Assembly (NCBI GenBank): GCA_945878065.1
Contig: CAMDXA010000007.1
Location: 1 to 64,000 of the forward strand
Length of the DNA stretch: 64,000 nucleotides
Direction of reading: 5' to 3'
From: Bordetella parapertussis
GTDB taxonomy: Bacteria; Pseudomonadota; Gammaproteobacteria; Burkholderiales; Burkholderiaceae_C
Shown: in pieces, positions 53,601 through 61,175 of the stretch
Position numbering within the stretch: position 1 is the stretch's first letter
Layout: the number at the start of each line of letters is the position of its first letter
Made by a program: the position numbers and the translations under genes
The notes under the pieces: generated by a model
Database searches by the model: none
The model's input: the letters and a program-made list of their open reading frames with translations, nothing else
Told to the model about the DNA's origin: nothing

Positions 53601-55001
53601 TCAGTGGTATTTCAAATGGTTCAAGCGCGAAATTGATTGCTCGTACAAGGCATAGACATTTTCACGCTGTGTAGTCACATTGCTTTCGTAGGTTTTGATG
53701 TCTTGCTCCAACGCAGCAAGCAAAGCATTTTCTTTGACGTTGTCCAAACGCGGCATGCTGACTGGCTTGAGCGAGGGCAAGCTGTCAAAGTAACTGGGGC
53801 GCAAACCATCTTCACGCGCGATTTCATTTTCAATGCGAAATTTCCTGATAACCGCGTAAAGCACCACCTCGGTTTGGCTGACCTTATCCGTGCATTCACG
53901 GACCAAGGCTTCTTTTTCCAACAAGAGTTTTTTCAAGGAGGCTGAGAGCTCATGCAAGGTCTTGAAACCTTGGTTGATCAGATCGAGTTTTTCCTGCTTT
54001 AAATCTTCGAGTTCTTCTTTGACTTCTTCAAATTCAGCGTCAAACTCGTCGCGTGTTTGGTGACATCGTCGCACCATGGCACCATACCCCGGATAGATAT
54101 CGTCGATGGTCAATCCATCAAAGATGGCGGCAATCGCAAAACCCAAAGATATAGCCACCAAAAACCAAGACACCAAGTCATTCAAACCAAAAAAATGCGT
54201 TTGCATCGCCGCCCAAGCTTGTTGTGTCGGATTGGCGGCGCCCGCCATCAACTGCTCTCGGATATGGCCAATGGACATGGCCACCAGCAACATGAAACAC
54301 AACGCAAATACCACGGAAATAGCGCCGAATAATTTTCCGGCGATGGGTTTGCTCACGATCCAAGGCACAGTAAATCGTCCCAAGAAAAAACAACCCAACA
54401 CATTGATACCTGCCAGCAAGGCGGCGTAGACAAAACCACCGATCAATCCTGAGCTCAAGCCTTCGGCAAAAAAATTGGCGTTCAACACGCCTTCAATACC
54501 TACCAAAAAAACCAACACCGAGTAACGCAATATCAATCCGGAGGAGGATGGGTAGTTGGCCTCGCGCTCCAAACCATTTTTCTTCTTAAATACTTCTAAT
54601 TCTTTGAACCTGACCATGGCGTTGTAAGCCAATTTTTTCAGCCAATCACCCTGCTCGTCCATGAGTTTGCGGGTTTGCCGTTCAAACTCGGCATTCAAAA
54701 CATCTGATTGCAAGGCTTTGTAGGTAAGTTCCATGCCCACCACTTTGGCATGGAGGTCTTCTGTTTGCCGAATGTAATCGCGCTGAACCTCTTCACGCAT
54801 CAGATTCAAATGCTCGACCACTTCTGTTTCTTTTTGCGTGGGTTTTTTTTCATGAAAGGACGGCAAGCCAAGTCCAGCCAATCGTTTGGCTTCTTTAACA
54901 AGTTGAAACTTGTCAACAATCGAATCAATTTCAAGTGACAAGTTTTCAGGCCGCGCAGGTCGCCCGGAAAAAAACTGCTTGAACCACGCCATGACCCGCA
55001 T
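53601..55001 (-). CDS. Polytopic membrane protein with long coiled coils (gene 1 of four-gene operon)
   Basis: A 466-residue protein. Residues about 20-135 are charged helices (TEVVEHLNLMREEVQRDYIR). At least four hydrophobic segments follow in 155-310 (LRYSVLVFLVGIEGVLNANF, FVYAALLAGINVLGCFFLGR, LFGAISVVFALCFMLLVAMS, LVSWFLVAISLGFAIAAIFD). Then comes a long acidic coiled coil (DEFDAEFEEVKEELEDLKQE) to about 460. It probably forms a membrane assembly platform with the anchored gene 2 product. An in-frame ATG at 54992 (MAWFKQFF) is an alternative start. Not recognised. Confidence 0.72.
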   Translation of the reverse strand: MRVMAWFKQFFSGRPARPENLSLEIDSIVDKFQLVKEAKRLAGLGLPSFHEKKPTQKETEVVEHLNLMREEVQRDYIRQTEDLHAKVVGMELTYKALQSDVLNAEFERQTRKLMDEQGDWLKKLAYNAMVRFKELEVFKKKNGLEREANYPSSSGLILRYSVLVFLVGIEGVLNANFFAEGLSSGLIGGFVYAALLAGINVLGCFFLGRFTVPWIVSKPIAGKLFGAISVVFALCFMLLVAMSIGHIREQLMAGAANPTQQAWAAMQTHFFGLNDLVSWFLVAISLGFAIAAIFDGLTIDDIYPGYGAMVRRCHQTRDEFDAEFEEVKEELEDLKQEKLDLINQGFKTLHELSASLKKLLLEKEALVRECTDKVSQTEVVLYAVIRKFRIENEIAREDGLRPSYFDSLPSLKPVSMPRLDNVKENALLAALEQDIKTYESNVTTQRENVYALYEQSISRLNHLKYH

Positions 55002-55205
55002 GCGATTAACCTCAATTCATACTTGTCATTGTGAAAATTTTGAACCAGCGCCGAGGTCTGTGTTCAACGCAACTCGTAGAGATATGTTGGTTTCATTCTA
55101 CTGATTTTGAATTTATCTTAGCCAGCAAAAGTCAATTCAAAAGTTCTCATGCTACAAAGCCAACCGCTTAAAACAGGGGCAATCGCCGGGGACCCAAAGA
55201 TAGGC

Positions 55206-55661
55206 TTAGCTGACTAATCCGCCAGACTCGATTTCCAACAGCATGAGTGACAGCATGCGCTTTTGCTTGTCATCAGAAGATTGGTTCAGCGCATCGTCAA
55301 GCACTTCGCGGATATCAGCTGCTTCCACCCATTCCATGTCCCATTCAGGAAACAGTCGATCGCGAATTTCATCTTCTTGGCTTAACACCACCACATTGGT
55401 ATGGCGCGGGTCGGCAGAAATACGGGCCAACAATTGGCTGACGTTGTCATGCGGCCCTTCGAGCCATTGAAAAAAAATACCTTGGCCGTACACCAACAAA
55501 CCGGTGATACCCAGCCTGGGGTTATGGTGTCTTGCCGTGGCAATGATGCTGGCGATGGCGTCTTTGTCCAGGGCCGCTGATGCTTGACTGCAATACACCA
55601 AGTTGTGAATTGAGCGGCCAGACTGGCCCTCGTCATTTTGCGAGGCGTAAATGGGGCTCAC
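55206..55661 (-). CDS. BLUF-domain blue-light photoreceptor
   Basis: A 151-residue single-domain BLUF protein using FAD. The photocycle residues are present: Y23 in LVYCSQ, N47 in RHHNPRLGITG and Q65 in FFQWLEGP. SADPRHTNVVVLSQEDEIRD completes the fold, and a helical C-terminal cap follows. The output partner is not encoded in the same protein. The start is GTG at 55661, overlapping the TGA of a 28-codon upstream frame; without coupling this start would be poor. An element upstream is shared with the flavin reductase gene. Confidence 0.9.
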   Translation of the reverse strand: MSPIYASQNDEGQSGRSIHNLVYCSQASAALDKDAIASIIATARHHNPRLGITGLLVYGQGIFFQWLEGPHDNVSQLLARISADPRHTNVVVLSQEDEIRDRLFPEWDMEWVEAADIREVLDDALNQSSDDKQKRMLSLMLLEIESGGLVS

Positions 55662-55744
55662 GAATTCAACGGCACCGCCGCCTTGCAGTCACCGCCTGCG
55701 CAGGCCAGCGCTTGTTTGTCCAATGTAAGGATGTGTTCAATCAT
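55658..55744 (-). CDS. Possible 28-residue leader protein coupled to the BLUF gene
   Basis: ATG 55744 opens a short frame (MIEHILTLDKQALACAGGDC and a short tail) whose TGA overlaps the GTG start of the BLUF gene. Its ATG sits at the same position relative to the duplicated element as the flavin reductase ATG does. Two cysteines five residues apart are its only visible motif. Coding status is uncertain. Confidence 0.4.
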   Translation of the reverse strand: MIEHILTLDKQALACAGGDCKAAVPLNS

Positions 55745-55748
55745 GAAT

Positions 55749-55833
55749 AAAGAGAAGGTGATGGGCAGTGCGATATGACACCAAAGCGCATATTGTCGTT
55801 GATATGAAAAAACGGCTTTCTATTGCGCTCAAC
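55749..55833 (-). repeat. Duplicated upstream element, copy A (BLUF side)
   Basis: About 85 bases nearly match copy B at 57254-57336, e.g. GATGGGCAGTGCGATATG, CACCAAAGCGC and GGCTTTCT blocks. The copy ends five bases from ATG 55744. It probably carries a promoter. Confidence 0.75.
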
Positions 55834-55917
55834 AACGCCTTGGCTTGGAGCCGCCATGGCGACATGAAGATATGGGGTCGAAAAGTTGCTAGGCCTTATG
55901 TGTTTGTCAAGGCTTGA
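55804..55917 (+). CDS. Doubtful 37-residue basic frame
   Basis: An ATG frame opposite the BLUF promoter reads MKKRLSIALNNALAWSRHGD onward and is rich in Lys/Arg. It begins within the duplicated element, but copy B has a stop at the equivalent place, so it is not conserved as coding. Listed only because it is a clean short frame. Confidence 0.15.
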   Translation: MKKRLSIALNNALAWSRHGDMKIWGRKVARPYVFVKA

Positions 55918-55931
55918 GCGCCAAGCGCCGC

Positions 55932-56681
55932 TTAATCCCGAAACAACTCTCTGAGCATGCGCTGCGGGTTGACCAAAAAATCGCGTGTGACCTGAAAGTG
56001 TTCTGTGTCTTCATATGTCACCGGTGAAATGCCTTGATTGCTGCATTGGTAAATGCTGGCATCCGGGTAGGCCATGAGTATGGGTGAATGCGTAGCGATG
56101 ATGAACTGCGAACCGTCCCGCACCAGGTCATGCATGCGGGACAGCACCGCCAACTGGCGCTGCGGCGATAGCGCCGCTTCCGGTTCGTCCAGAATGTACA
56201 AGCCCTGCCCTTTGAATCGCTGCGTCAGCAATGTCATGAATGATTCACCGTGCGATTGATGGTGCAAGGACACCCCGCCGTAACCATCAATGATGCGCGG
56301 CGCACTCACCGGCTCGGCATCGAGTTTGTCAATTTCGCTGGCAACGTTGTAAAAACTTTCTGCCCGCAAAAAATAACCGGTGCGCGGTTTGCGAAAACCT
56401 TTGGCGATGCGCAAATAGCGGTGCAAGTCTGAATGCGTGCGGTTGGTGCCGAAGTTGAAATTTTTGGAGCCGCCTTCGGCGTTGAAACCGATGGACACGG
56501 CAATGGCTTCTAGCAAAGTAGATTTGCCCGAGCCGTTTTCGCCCACCACATAGGTTATTTTGGGGTGCATCTCCAGGTAGTCGAGCATGCGCACCGCAGG
56601 CAAGCAAAACGGGTAGCTGTCGAATGATTCAACGATGTCGCGGCGCAAACTGATGCGGCTGATGAATTGGGGTGAGATCAT
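55932..56681 (-). CDS. AAA/ABC-type ATPase, single domain
   Basis: A 249-residue ATPase of the AAA_21 type (SMC/OLD-like fold). Walker A is VVGENGSGKSTLLEAIAV, the signature-like segment is HHQSHGESFMTLL, Walker B is GLYILDEPEAALSPQRQLAV and the H-loop is FIIATHSPILMA. Such stand-alone ATPases occur in housekeeping and in defence or toxin systems. ATG 56681 is preferred over 56702. No nuclease gene is adjacent; the neighbours are BLUF and flavin reductase. Role unknown. Confidence 0.85.
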   Translation of the reverse strand: MISPQFISRISLRRDIVESFDSYPFCLPAVRMLDYLEMHPKITYVVGENGSGKSTLLEAIAVSIGFNAEGGSKNFNFGTNRTHSDLHRYLRIAKGFRKPRTGYFLRAESFYNVASEIDKLDAEPVSAPRIIDGYGGVSLHHQSHGESFMTLLTQRFKGQGLYILDEPEAALSPQRQLAVLSRMHDLVRDGSQFIIATHSPILMAYPDASIYQCSNQGISPVTYEDTEHFQVTRDFLVNPQRMLRELFRD

Positions 56682-56726
56682 GGCTATTAAATAGCTTCTC
56701 AAATAACAGGGGCCGTGAATCAGGGA

Positions 56727-57248
56727 CTAAACAACATCCAGCGGCTGCACCGATAAATAGCCGCCATTACCGTAGGCCAAGGGCTTGCAGTCATTGACCC
56801 GGATACGCTGAACTCGGCCGATAAACAGCACGTGGTCTCCACCAGGGTGTGAAGCTTCCAAACTGCATTCCAAATAAGACGCACAACCGTCTATCAATGG
56901 CACGTCGCACAAGCCTGCACGATGACTGATGCCTTCAAAGCGGTTGATACCCGATGAAGCAAAACGGTTCGATACATTGACTTGGTCTTGTGCCAGTATG
57001 TTGACCGCAAAGTGCTTGGCGTTTTGGTAGGTGTTGAAGCTGCGAGAACTCAAACGCAGGCTCCAGACAATCAATGGCGGGTCAAGCGACAGCGAGCTGA
57101 ACGAATTGGCAGTGATGCCTTCGGGCTGCCCGTTGGCATCTAACGCAGTGACCACGGTCACGCCGGTGACGAAAGAGCCCAGGCAGCGGCGCAGTTCCAA
57201 AGAATCCACTGCAGGCAATCCCGCTTGGTTGTCTATCGTTACGGTCAT
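56727..57248 (-). CDS. Flavin reductase family protein
   Basis: A 173-residue FMN-binding split-barrel reductase. The N-terminal LRRCLGSFVTGVTVVTALDA and NSFSSLSLDPPLIVWSLRLS are the HpaC/flavin-reductase signature; the C-terminal part has HPGGDHVLFIGRVQRIRVND. It reduces FMN or FAD with NAD(P)H, normally supplying a two-component monooxygenase, but none is adjacent. ATG 57248 lies five bases from duplicated element copy B, the same arrangement as in the BLUF unit. Confidence 0.92.
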   Translation of the reverse strand: MTVTIDNQAGLPAVDSLELRRCLGSFVTGVTVVTALDANGQPEGITANSFSSLSLDPPLIVWSLRLSSRSFNTYQNAKHFAVNILAQDQVNVSNRFASSGINRFEGISHRAGLCDVPLIDGCASYLECSLEASHPGGDHVLFIGRVQRIRVNDCKPLAYGNGGYLSVQPLDVV

Positions 57249-57253
57249 GGATA

Positions 57254-57336
57254 AAAGAGTGTGATGGGCAGTGCGATATGGCACCAAAGCGCTTATTGTC
57301 GGCGATGTAACAAAACCGCTTTCTTTGGCGATCAAC
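57254..57336 (-). repeat. Duplicated upstream element, copy B (flavin reductase side)
   Basis: The partner of 55749-55833. It lies immediately upstream of the flavin reductase start and about 64 bases from the divergent CitE-like gene. Most differences from copy A are scattered single bases. Confidence 0.75.
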
Positions 57337-57399
57337 CACCCCGAATCCCCGCTGCATAGGGTTTGTTAGCATGCAATCCCCATTGAAGGATCACCATCC

Positions 57400-58272
57400 A
57401 TGACGCTCAAATCCCTGCTGTTTGTCCCCGGCGACAGTGAGAAAAAATTGGCCAAAGCCGCAAGCACCGGCGCGGATGCCTTGTTGTTGGACCTGGAAGA
57501 TGCAGTGTCGCAAGACCGCTTGCCCATCGCACGCGGATTGGTGTTGGACTATTTGAAAAGCCACGACCGTTCGAGCCAACAAGTCTGGGTGCGCATCAAT
57601 CCGCTGAACACGCCACTGTCGTTACCGGACTTGGTGGCTGTCATGCCCGGAAAACCTGATGGCATTGTGTTGCCCAAGCCACTCAATGCCAGTGATGTGT
57701 TGCAACTCGACCATTTTTTAAGCGCACTTGAACAACGCGAAGGCATCAAAGCTGGACACACACGCATTCTGCCCGTGGCCACTGAAGTCGCAGGTGCTTT
57801 GTTTTCTTTGAACACCTATGCCGGTTGCTCGGCTCGACTGGCCGGCCTGACCTGGGGCGCGGAAGATTTGGCCACCGCAGTGGGTGCGAGTACCAACAAA
57901 AAAGACAATGGCGAATTTGACGACACCTTTGTGCTGGCACGTTCATTGTGTTTGCTCGCGGCCGCTCACGCCGGTGTGCAAGCGATTGACACGCTGAGCG
58001 TGGACTTTCGCCATGCCGACAGTTTGCAAGCCGATGTGCAACGTGCCAAGCGCCAAGGCTTCAGCGGCAAGTTGGCAATTCACCCGGACCAGGTGGCCAT
58101 CATCAACGCGGGTTTCACTGCCACACCTGAAGAACTGCAACACGCACAACGCATTGTGGATGCGTTCGCCCAATCGGGTGGTGCAGGGGCTGTGCAACTG
58201 GACGGCAAAATGGTCGATAAACCGCACCTGACACAGGCACTTCGCCTGCTCTCAACAAGAAACGGACACTGA
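57400..58272 (+). CDS. CitE-like (HpcH/HpaI family) CoA-ester lyase
   Basis: A 290-residue TIM-barrel lyase. Signature segments: LKSLLFVPGDSEKKLAKAAS, ALLLDLEDAVSQDRLP (metal-binding acidic region), VWVRINPLNTPLSL, LPVATEVAGALFSL, LTWGAEDLATAVGAS and FSGKLAIHPDQVAIINAGF. It cleaves CoA esters such as malyl-, citramalyl- or beta-methylmalyl-CoA; which one is unsettled. A MaoC-type hydratase starts two bases downstream, favouring a hydration-then-cleavage pathway for methyl-branched dicarboxylic CoA thioesters. Confidence 0.88.
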   Translation: MTLKSLLFVPGDSEKKLAKAASTGADALLLDLEDAVSQDRLPIARGLVLDYLKSHDRSSQQVWVRINPLNTPLSLPDLVAVMPGKPDGIVLPKPLNASDVLQLDHFLSALEQREGIKAGHTRILPVATEVAGALFSLNTYAGCSARLAGLTWGAEDLATAVGASTNKKDNGEFDDTFVLARSLCLLAAAHAGVQAIDTLSVDFRHADSLQADVQRAKRQGFSGKLAIHPDQVAIINAGFTATPEELQHAQRIVDAFAQSGGAGAVQLDGKMVDKPHLTQALRLLSTRNGH

Positions 58273-58273
58273 C

Positions 58274-58735
58274 ATGGCAGGCCTTTATTTCGAAGAATTT
58301 TTTGTCGGGCAAGTGTTCAAGCATGCCATCCGGCGCACGGTTTCTGAAATGGACAACATCATGTTTTCCGCGTTGACGCACAACCCTGCTGCGCTGCATC
58401 TGGATGAGGAATATTGCAAGCACCACACGGAATACGGGCAGCGTATTGTCAACAGCGTTTTCACGCTGGGATTGATCGTGGGCGTGTCAGTCGGAGACAC
58501 CACGCTTGGCACCACCGTAGCCAATTTGGGCTGGGACGACGTACGCTTTCCCAAGCCGTTGTTTCACGGCGACACGGTGCACGTTGAAACCGAAGTGGTG
58601 GAGTTGCGCGACAGCAAATCCAGGCCTGGCAATGGGATCGTGATTTTTGAACACCGAGGATATAACCAGCACAACGTGTTAGTGGCCACTTGCAAGCGCT
58701 CTGCACTGATGTTGAGAAAACCTGAAAATCTTTGA
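58274..58735 (+). CDS. MaoC-type dehydratase/hydratase
   Basis: A 153-residue hot-dog-fold enzyme. The hydratase residues lie in FSALTHNPAALHLDEEYCKH, with VGVSVGDTTLGTTVANLGWD and FPKPLFHGDTVHVETEVVEL following. It probably hydrates an enoyl- or mesaconyl-type CoA, feeding the adjacent CitE-like lyase. It shares one transcript with that gene (two-base gap). Confidence 0.9.
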   Translation: MAGLYFEEFFVGQVFKHAIRRTVSEMDNIMFSALTHNPAALHLDEEYCKHHTEYGQRIVNSVFTLGLIVGVSVGDTTLGTTVANLGWDDVRFPKPLFHGDTVHVETEVVELRDSKSRPGNGIVIFEHRGYNQHNVLVATCKRSALMLRKPENL

Positions 58736-58740
58736 ATTGA

Positions 58741-58769
58741 TTGACGCAAAATAGATTAGCTGCCTTATT
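58741..58769 (+). promoter_or_regulatory. Candidate promoter of the PQQ-type dehydrogenase gene
   Basis: TTGACG (58741-58746) followed after 17 bases by CTTATT (58764-58769), in an AT-rich gap. It would leave an untranslated leader of about 120 bases before the GTG at 58896. Confidence 0.3.
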
Positions 58770-58895
58770 TTTTTAATATTAAGTAATCAAATTTAAAGGA
58801 CCTTAATCACTGGGGTTTTTGGTTTTTTGATTTCCCAACGAATCGCTAACATCATTGCAGGCTATGTTGCCTTTTTTTCTGCTTGAGGAATCTAA

Positions 58896-60173
58896 GTGAT
58901 CTTTAAAAATATCTCTGCCATCACCTTGGCCGTTACAGCGTTGGTCGCTACAACAACTTTTGCCCAGGACAAAAACCTGTCCACCCTGCAACGCATGGGC
59001 AACACTGACACCAACATGAACATTCCAACCATTCCACAAGAAGGTAAGAATGCTGACGCCATCCGCGCTAACTTGAAAAAAGTCAAGTTGCCAGACGGTT
59101 TCAAAATTGATTTGTATGCTGTCGTGCCTGATGCGCGTTACATGGCTGTTGCACCTTCTACCAACATGTTGTTCGTTGGTACCCGCAAAACCACCGTATG
59201 GGCCGTGACAAACCGTAACAACGGTGACGCTGCTACTGAAGTCAAGCCTTTCGCTCCCGCCATCAAATTCAGCAACCCCAACGGTGTGTGTTTCACCAAA
59301 GACGGTTTCTTGGTTGTGGCTGAGTCAAACCGCATGTTGCACTTCCCTGCCGCTGAATACTTCTATGAAGGCCCGGACGTCGCAGTGGGCGTCGTGGTTC
59401 CTGAAGGCAAAATGATCCCTGTTGAAGAGCAATCTTTCAACCACACAGGTCGCGTTTGCAAAATCGACAACGAAGGAAAAATCTACGTCACATTGGGCCA
59501 GCCTTACAACGTTCAGCCCAAAGACAAAGTTGCTTTGTATGAAGAAGTCGGTATCGGTGGCGTGATTCGCTACAACGGTCTCGACGGTACAGGCCGCATG
59601 GTCTATGCCAAAGGCATGCGTAACCCAGCTGGTATCACCATCGGCACAAAGGGTGACATCTGGACCACCGACAACCAAGTTGACGGATTGGGCGATGACA
59701 TTCCTCCCGGCGAGTTGAACAAACTGTCCAAGGCTGGCGAACACTTCGGTTTCCCCTTCTACAACGGCCGCTTCAAAGTGGCAGGTTCTGCTGCTGCGCC
59801 AGACTTGGCCAACATGCCTGAACCAGAAGGCATGATCGTTCCTCAAGTGGAATTTCCTGCTCACCAAGCACAGCTGGGCATTACCCACTACAACGGCACA
59901 GCTTTCCCCGCAAAATACCGCGGCGGCATGTTTGTGGCAGCACACGGCTCATGGAACCGTTCAACACCTAGCGGTTACCTGATCAACTTCGTGCCAATCA
60001 ATGCCGATGGCAATGCAGGCGCTTCTGAAGTGTTTGCTGACGGTTTCCTCGACAAGAACACCAACCGCGCGTTGGGCCGTCCTGTTGACGTGGCAAACCT
60101 GCCTGATGGTTCTATCCTCGTGTCTGACGACTACGCTGGTGCCATCTACCGCATCAGCTACACAGGCAACTGA
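58896..60173 (+). CDS. Periplasmic PQQ-dependent (sorbosone-type) sugar dehydrogenase
   Basis: A 425-residue exported protein, GTG start with GAGGA eight bases upstream. The signal peptide (FKNISAITLAVTALVATTTF) is cleaved near FAQ. The beta-propeller body contains PDGFKIDLYAVVPDARYMAV, ESNRMLHFPAAEYFYEG, MRNPAGITIGTKGDIWTTDN, VAAHGSWNRSTPSGYLINFV and LPDGSILVSDDYAGAIYRIS, the sorbosone/soluble aldose dehydrogenase pattern. The codon choice is unusually uniform, hinting at high expression. It likely passes electrons to the cytochrome c encoded next. Confidence 0.88.
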   Translation: MIFKNISAITLAVTALVATTTFAQDKNLSTLQRMGNTDTNMNIPTIPQEGKNADAIRANLKKVKLPDGFKIDLYAVVPDARYMAVAPSTNMLFVGTRKTTVWAVTNRNNGDAATEVKPFAPAIKFSNPNGVCFTKDGFLVVAESNRMLHFPAAEYFYEGPDVAVGVVVPEGKMIPVEEQSFNHTGRVCKIDNEGKIYVTLGQPYNVQPKDKVALYEEVGIGGVIRYNGLDGTGRMVYAKGMRNPAGITIGTKGDIWTTDNQVDGLGDDIPPGELNKLSKAGEHFGFPFYNGRFKVAGSAAAPDLANMPEPEGMIVPQVEFPAHQAQLGITHYNGTAFPAKYRGGMFVAAHGSWNRSTPSGYLINFVPINADGNAGASEVFADGFLDKNTNRALGRPVDVANLPDGSILVSDDYAGAIYRISYTGN

Positions 60174-60185
60174 TTCAGTTCGTAG

Positions 60186-60204
60186 CACGGGTGAACAACC
60201 CGTG
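60186..60204. other. Hairpin after the PQQ-type dehydrogenase gene
   Basis: CACGGGT-GAACA-ACCCGTG forms a seven-base-pair stem 12 bases after the stop codon. It is not followed by a U tract and probably protects the mRNA 3' end. Confidence 0.5.
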
Positions 60205-60225
60205 TTCAATTGAAGAAAAAACAGT

Positions 60226-60252
60226 GGGGCCTCTTCGGAGGCCCCATTTTTT
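60226..60252 (+). terminator. Intrinsic terminator between the dehydrogenase and cytochrome c genes
   Basis: A perfect eight-base-pair stem GGGGCCTC/GAGGCCCC capped by a TTCG tetraloop is followed by ATTTTTT. It is a very strong rho-independent terminator only 12 bases upstream of the cytochrome start, so the cytochrome is expressed by read-through or an overlapping promoter. Confidence 0.9.
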
Positions 60253-60263
60253 ACGAGAACACT

Positions 60264-60578
60264 ATGAAAAAAACCATTGCTTTGCTTTTTTTATCTGCCA
60301 GCGCGTGCTTTGCAGACGATATTGCTGCCGGGCGGGCCAAAGCCGACAACGCTTGTGCACTTTGCCATGGCGTCAACGGTATTGCCAGCATGCCCAGTGC
60401 CCCCAATCTTGCGGGTCAACAAGCCATTTATTTGAGCGAGCAGTTGAAGAACTACCGCAGTGGTAAACGCCACCATGAAGTCATGGGTGTGATTGCCAAG
60501 CCGCTCACAGACGCAGAAATTGCGCAATTGGCCGCTTGGTACAGCAGCATGAAAGTCACGGTTGAAGCAGCGCCTTAA
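60264..60578 (+). CDS. Small class I cytochrome c, periplasmic
   Basis: A 104-residue protein with signal peptide (MKKTIALLFLSASACFA). The heme-binding CALCH is at residues 31-35 and the distal methionine is probably in HHEVMGVIAKPL. The C-terminal helix is DAEIAQLAAWYSSMK. It resembles cytochrome c553-type carriers and is a plausible electron acceptor for the upstream dehydrogenase. ATG 60264 is chosen because it starts the signal peptide. Confidence 0.92.
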   Translation: MKKTIALLFLSASACFADDIAAGRAKADNACALCHGVNGIASMPSAPNLAGQQAIYLSEQLKNYRSGKRHHEVMGVIAKPLTDAEIAQLAAWYSSMKVTVEAAP

Positions 60579-60918
60579 ATTTCAGGGCATTGCATGCTTG
60601 GCAGGCCTGCTGATCAGCGTTCTGTCTGCTCAAGCGTTTGCTGCCAAAAGCACTCGCTTCTTAACTGCCTCAGAATTGCAGGCCAGTCTATTGTCTGACT
60701 CAGAAACCATCCGTTTCAATGGACGCAACTACATCATGGGCGTGGTGGATAGCTTGATGTTGACGAAGTCCTCACCCGTTTGTATGGATGAAAAAACCGA
60801 GATAAACACCATCACTGACTTGGTTCGCTTGCAAATGCAACAACGTCCTGACCTGCTTCGCTACAACGCGGCAAGCGTAGTGCGCGAGGTGATGGCAGCC
60901 AATTTTCCTTGTGTCTGA
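60562..60918 (+). CDS. Rap1a/Tai-like exported protein
   Basis: A 118-residue protein. TTG 60562 overlaps the end of the cytochrome gene and gives a good signal peptide (LKFQGIACLAGLLISVLSAQ, cleavage near AFA). The mature domain matches the Rap1a/Tai fold: SETIRFNGRNYIMGVVDSLM, PVCMDEKTEINTITDLVRLQ and a terminal NFPCV, with the two cysteines forming a disulfide. The family was named for periplasmic immunity proteins against type VI effectors, but many members sit outside such systems, as here. Confidence 0.75.
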   Translation: MKQRLKFQGIACLAGLLISVLSAQAFAAKSTRFLTASELQASLLSDSETIRFNGRNYIMGVVDSLMLTKSSPVCMDEKTEINTITDLVRLQMQQRPDLLRYNAASVVREVMAANFPCV

Positions 60919-60942
60919 TACGGTAATGGGGGCCATTCACCC

Positions 60943-61167
60943 ATGATGTATATCGTTGCGATTGCCTGGATGTTCGTGGTCACCTTGATGGCCGTGGTGG
61001 AAGCCGTGGCCAGCAATGGCAGTTTGCTGGGCGCCATCATCACATTTGTGTTCTACGGCATATTGCCGCTGGGTCTGGTGCTGTACTTGCTGGGTACCCC
61101 TTTGCGAATGCGGCACAACAAGGCGAAGGAAGCTGCTGAACAGGAAAAGGACTCGGGCATCGGGTAG
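60943..61167 (+). CDS. Small two-helix membrane protein
   Basis: A 74-residue protein with helices at about 3-21 (YIVAIAWMFVVTLMAVVEAV) and 29-50 (AIITFVFYGILPLGLVLYLL) and a charged tail (RMRHNKAKEAAEQEKDSGIG). It resembles small conserved membrane proteins of Comamonadaceae with no assigned role. It ends eight bases before puuE. Confidence 0.7.
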   Translation: MMYIVAIAWMFVVTLMAVVEAVASNGSLLGAIITFVFYGILPLGLVLYLLGTPLRMRHNKAKEAAEQEKDSGIG

Positions 61168-61175
61168 TATTTGGC

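Noticed and set aside
55932..56681. AAA ATPase as part of an OLD-type or retron-like defence system
   Set aside because: No nuclease, TOPRIM, reverse transcriptase or other effector gene lies next to it; the neighbours are a BLUF protein and flavin reductase.
60562..60918. Rap1a/Tai-like gene as evidence for a type VI secretion effector pair
   Set aside because: No effector amidase or type VI component is adjacent, and the family occurs widely outside such systems.
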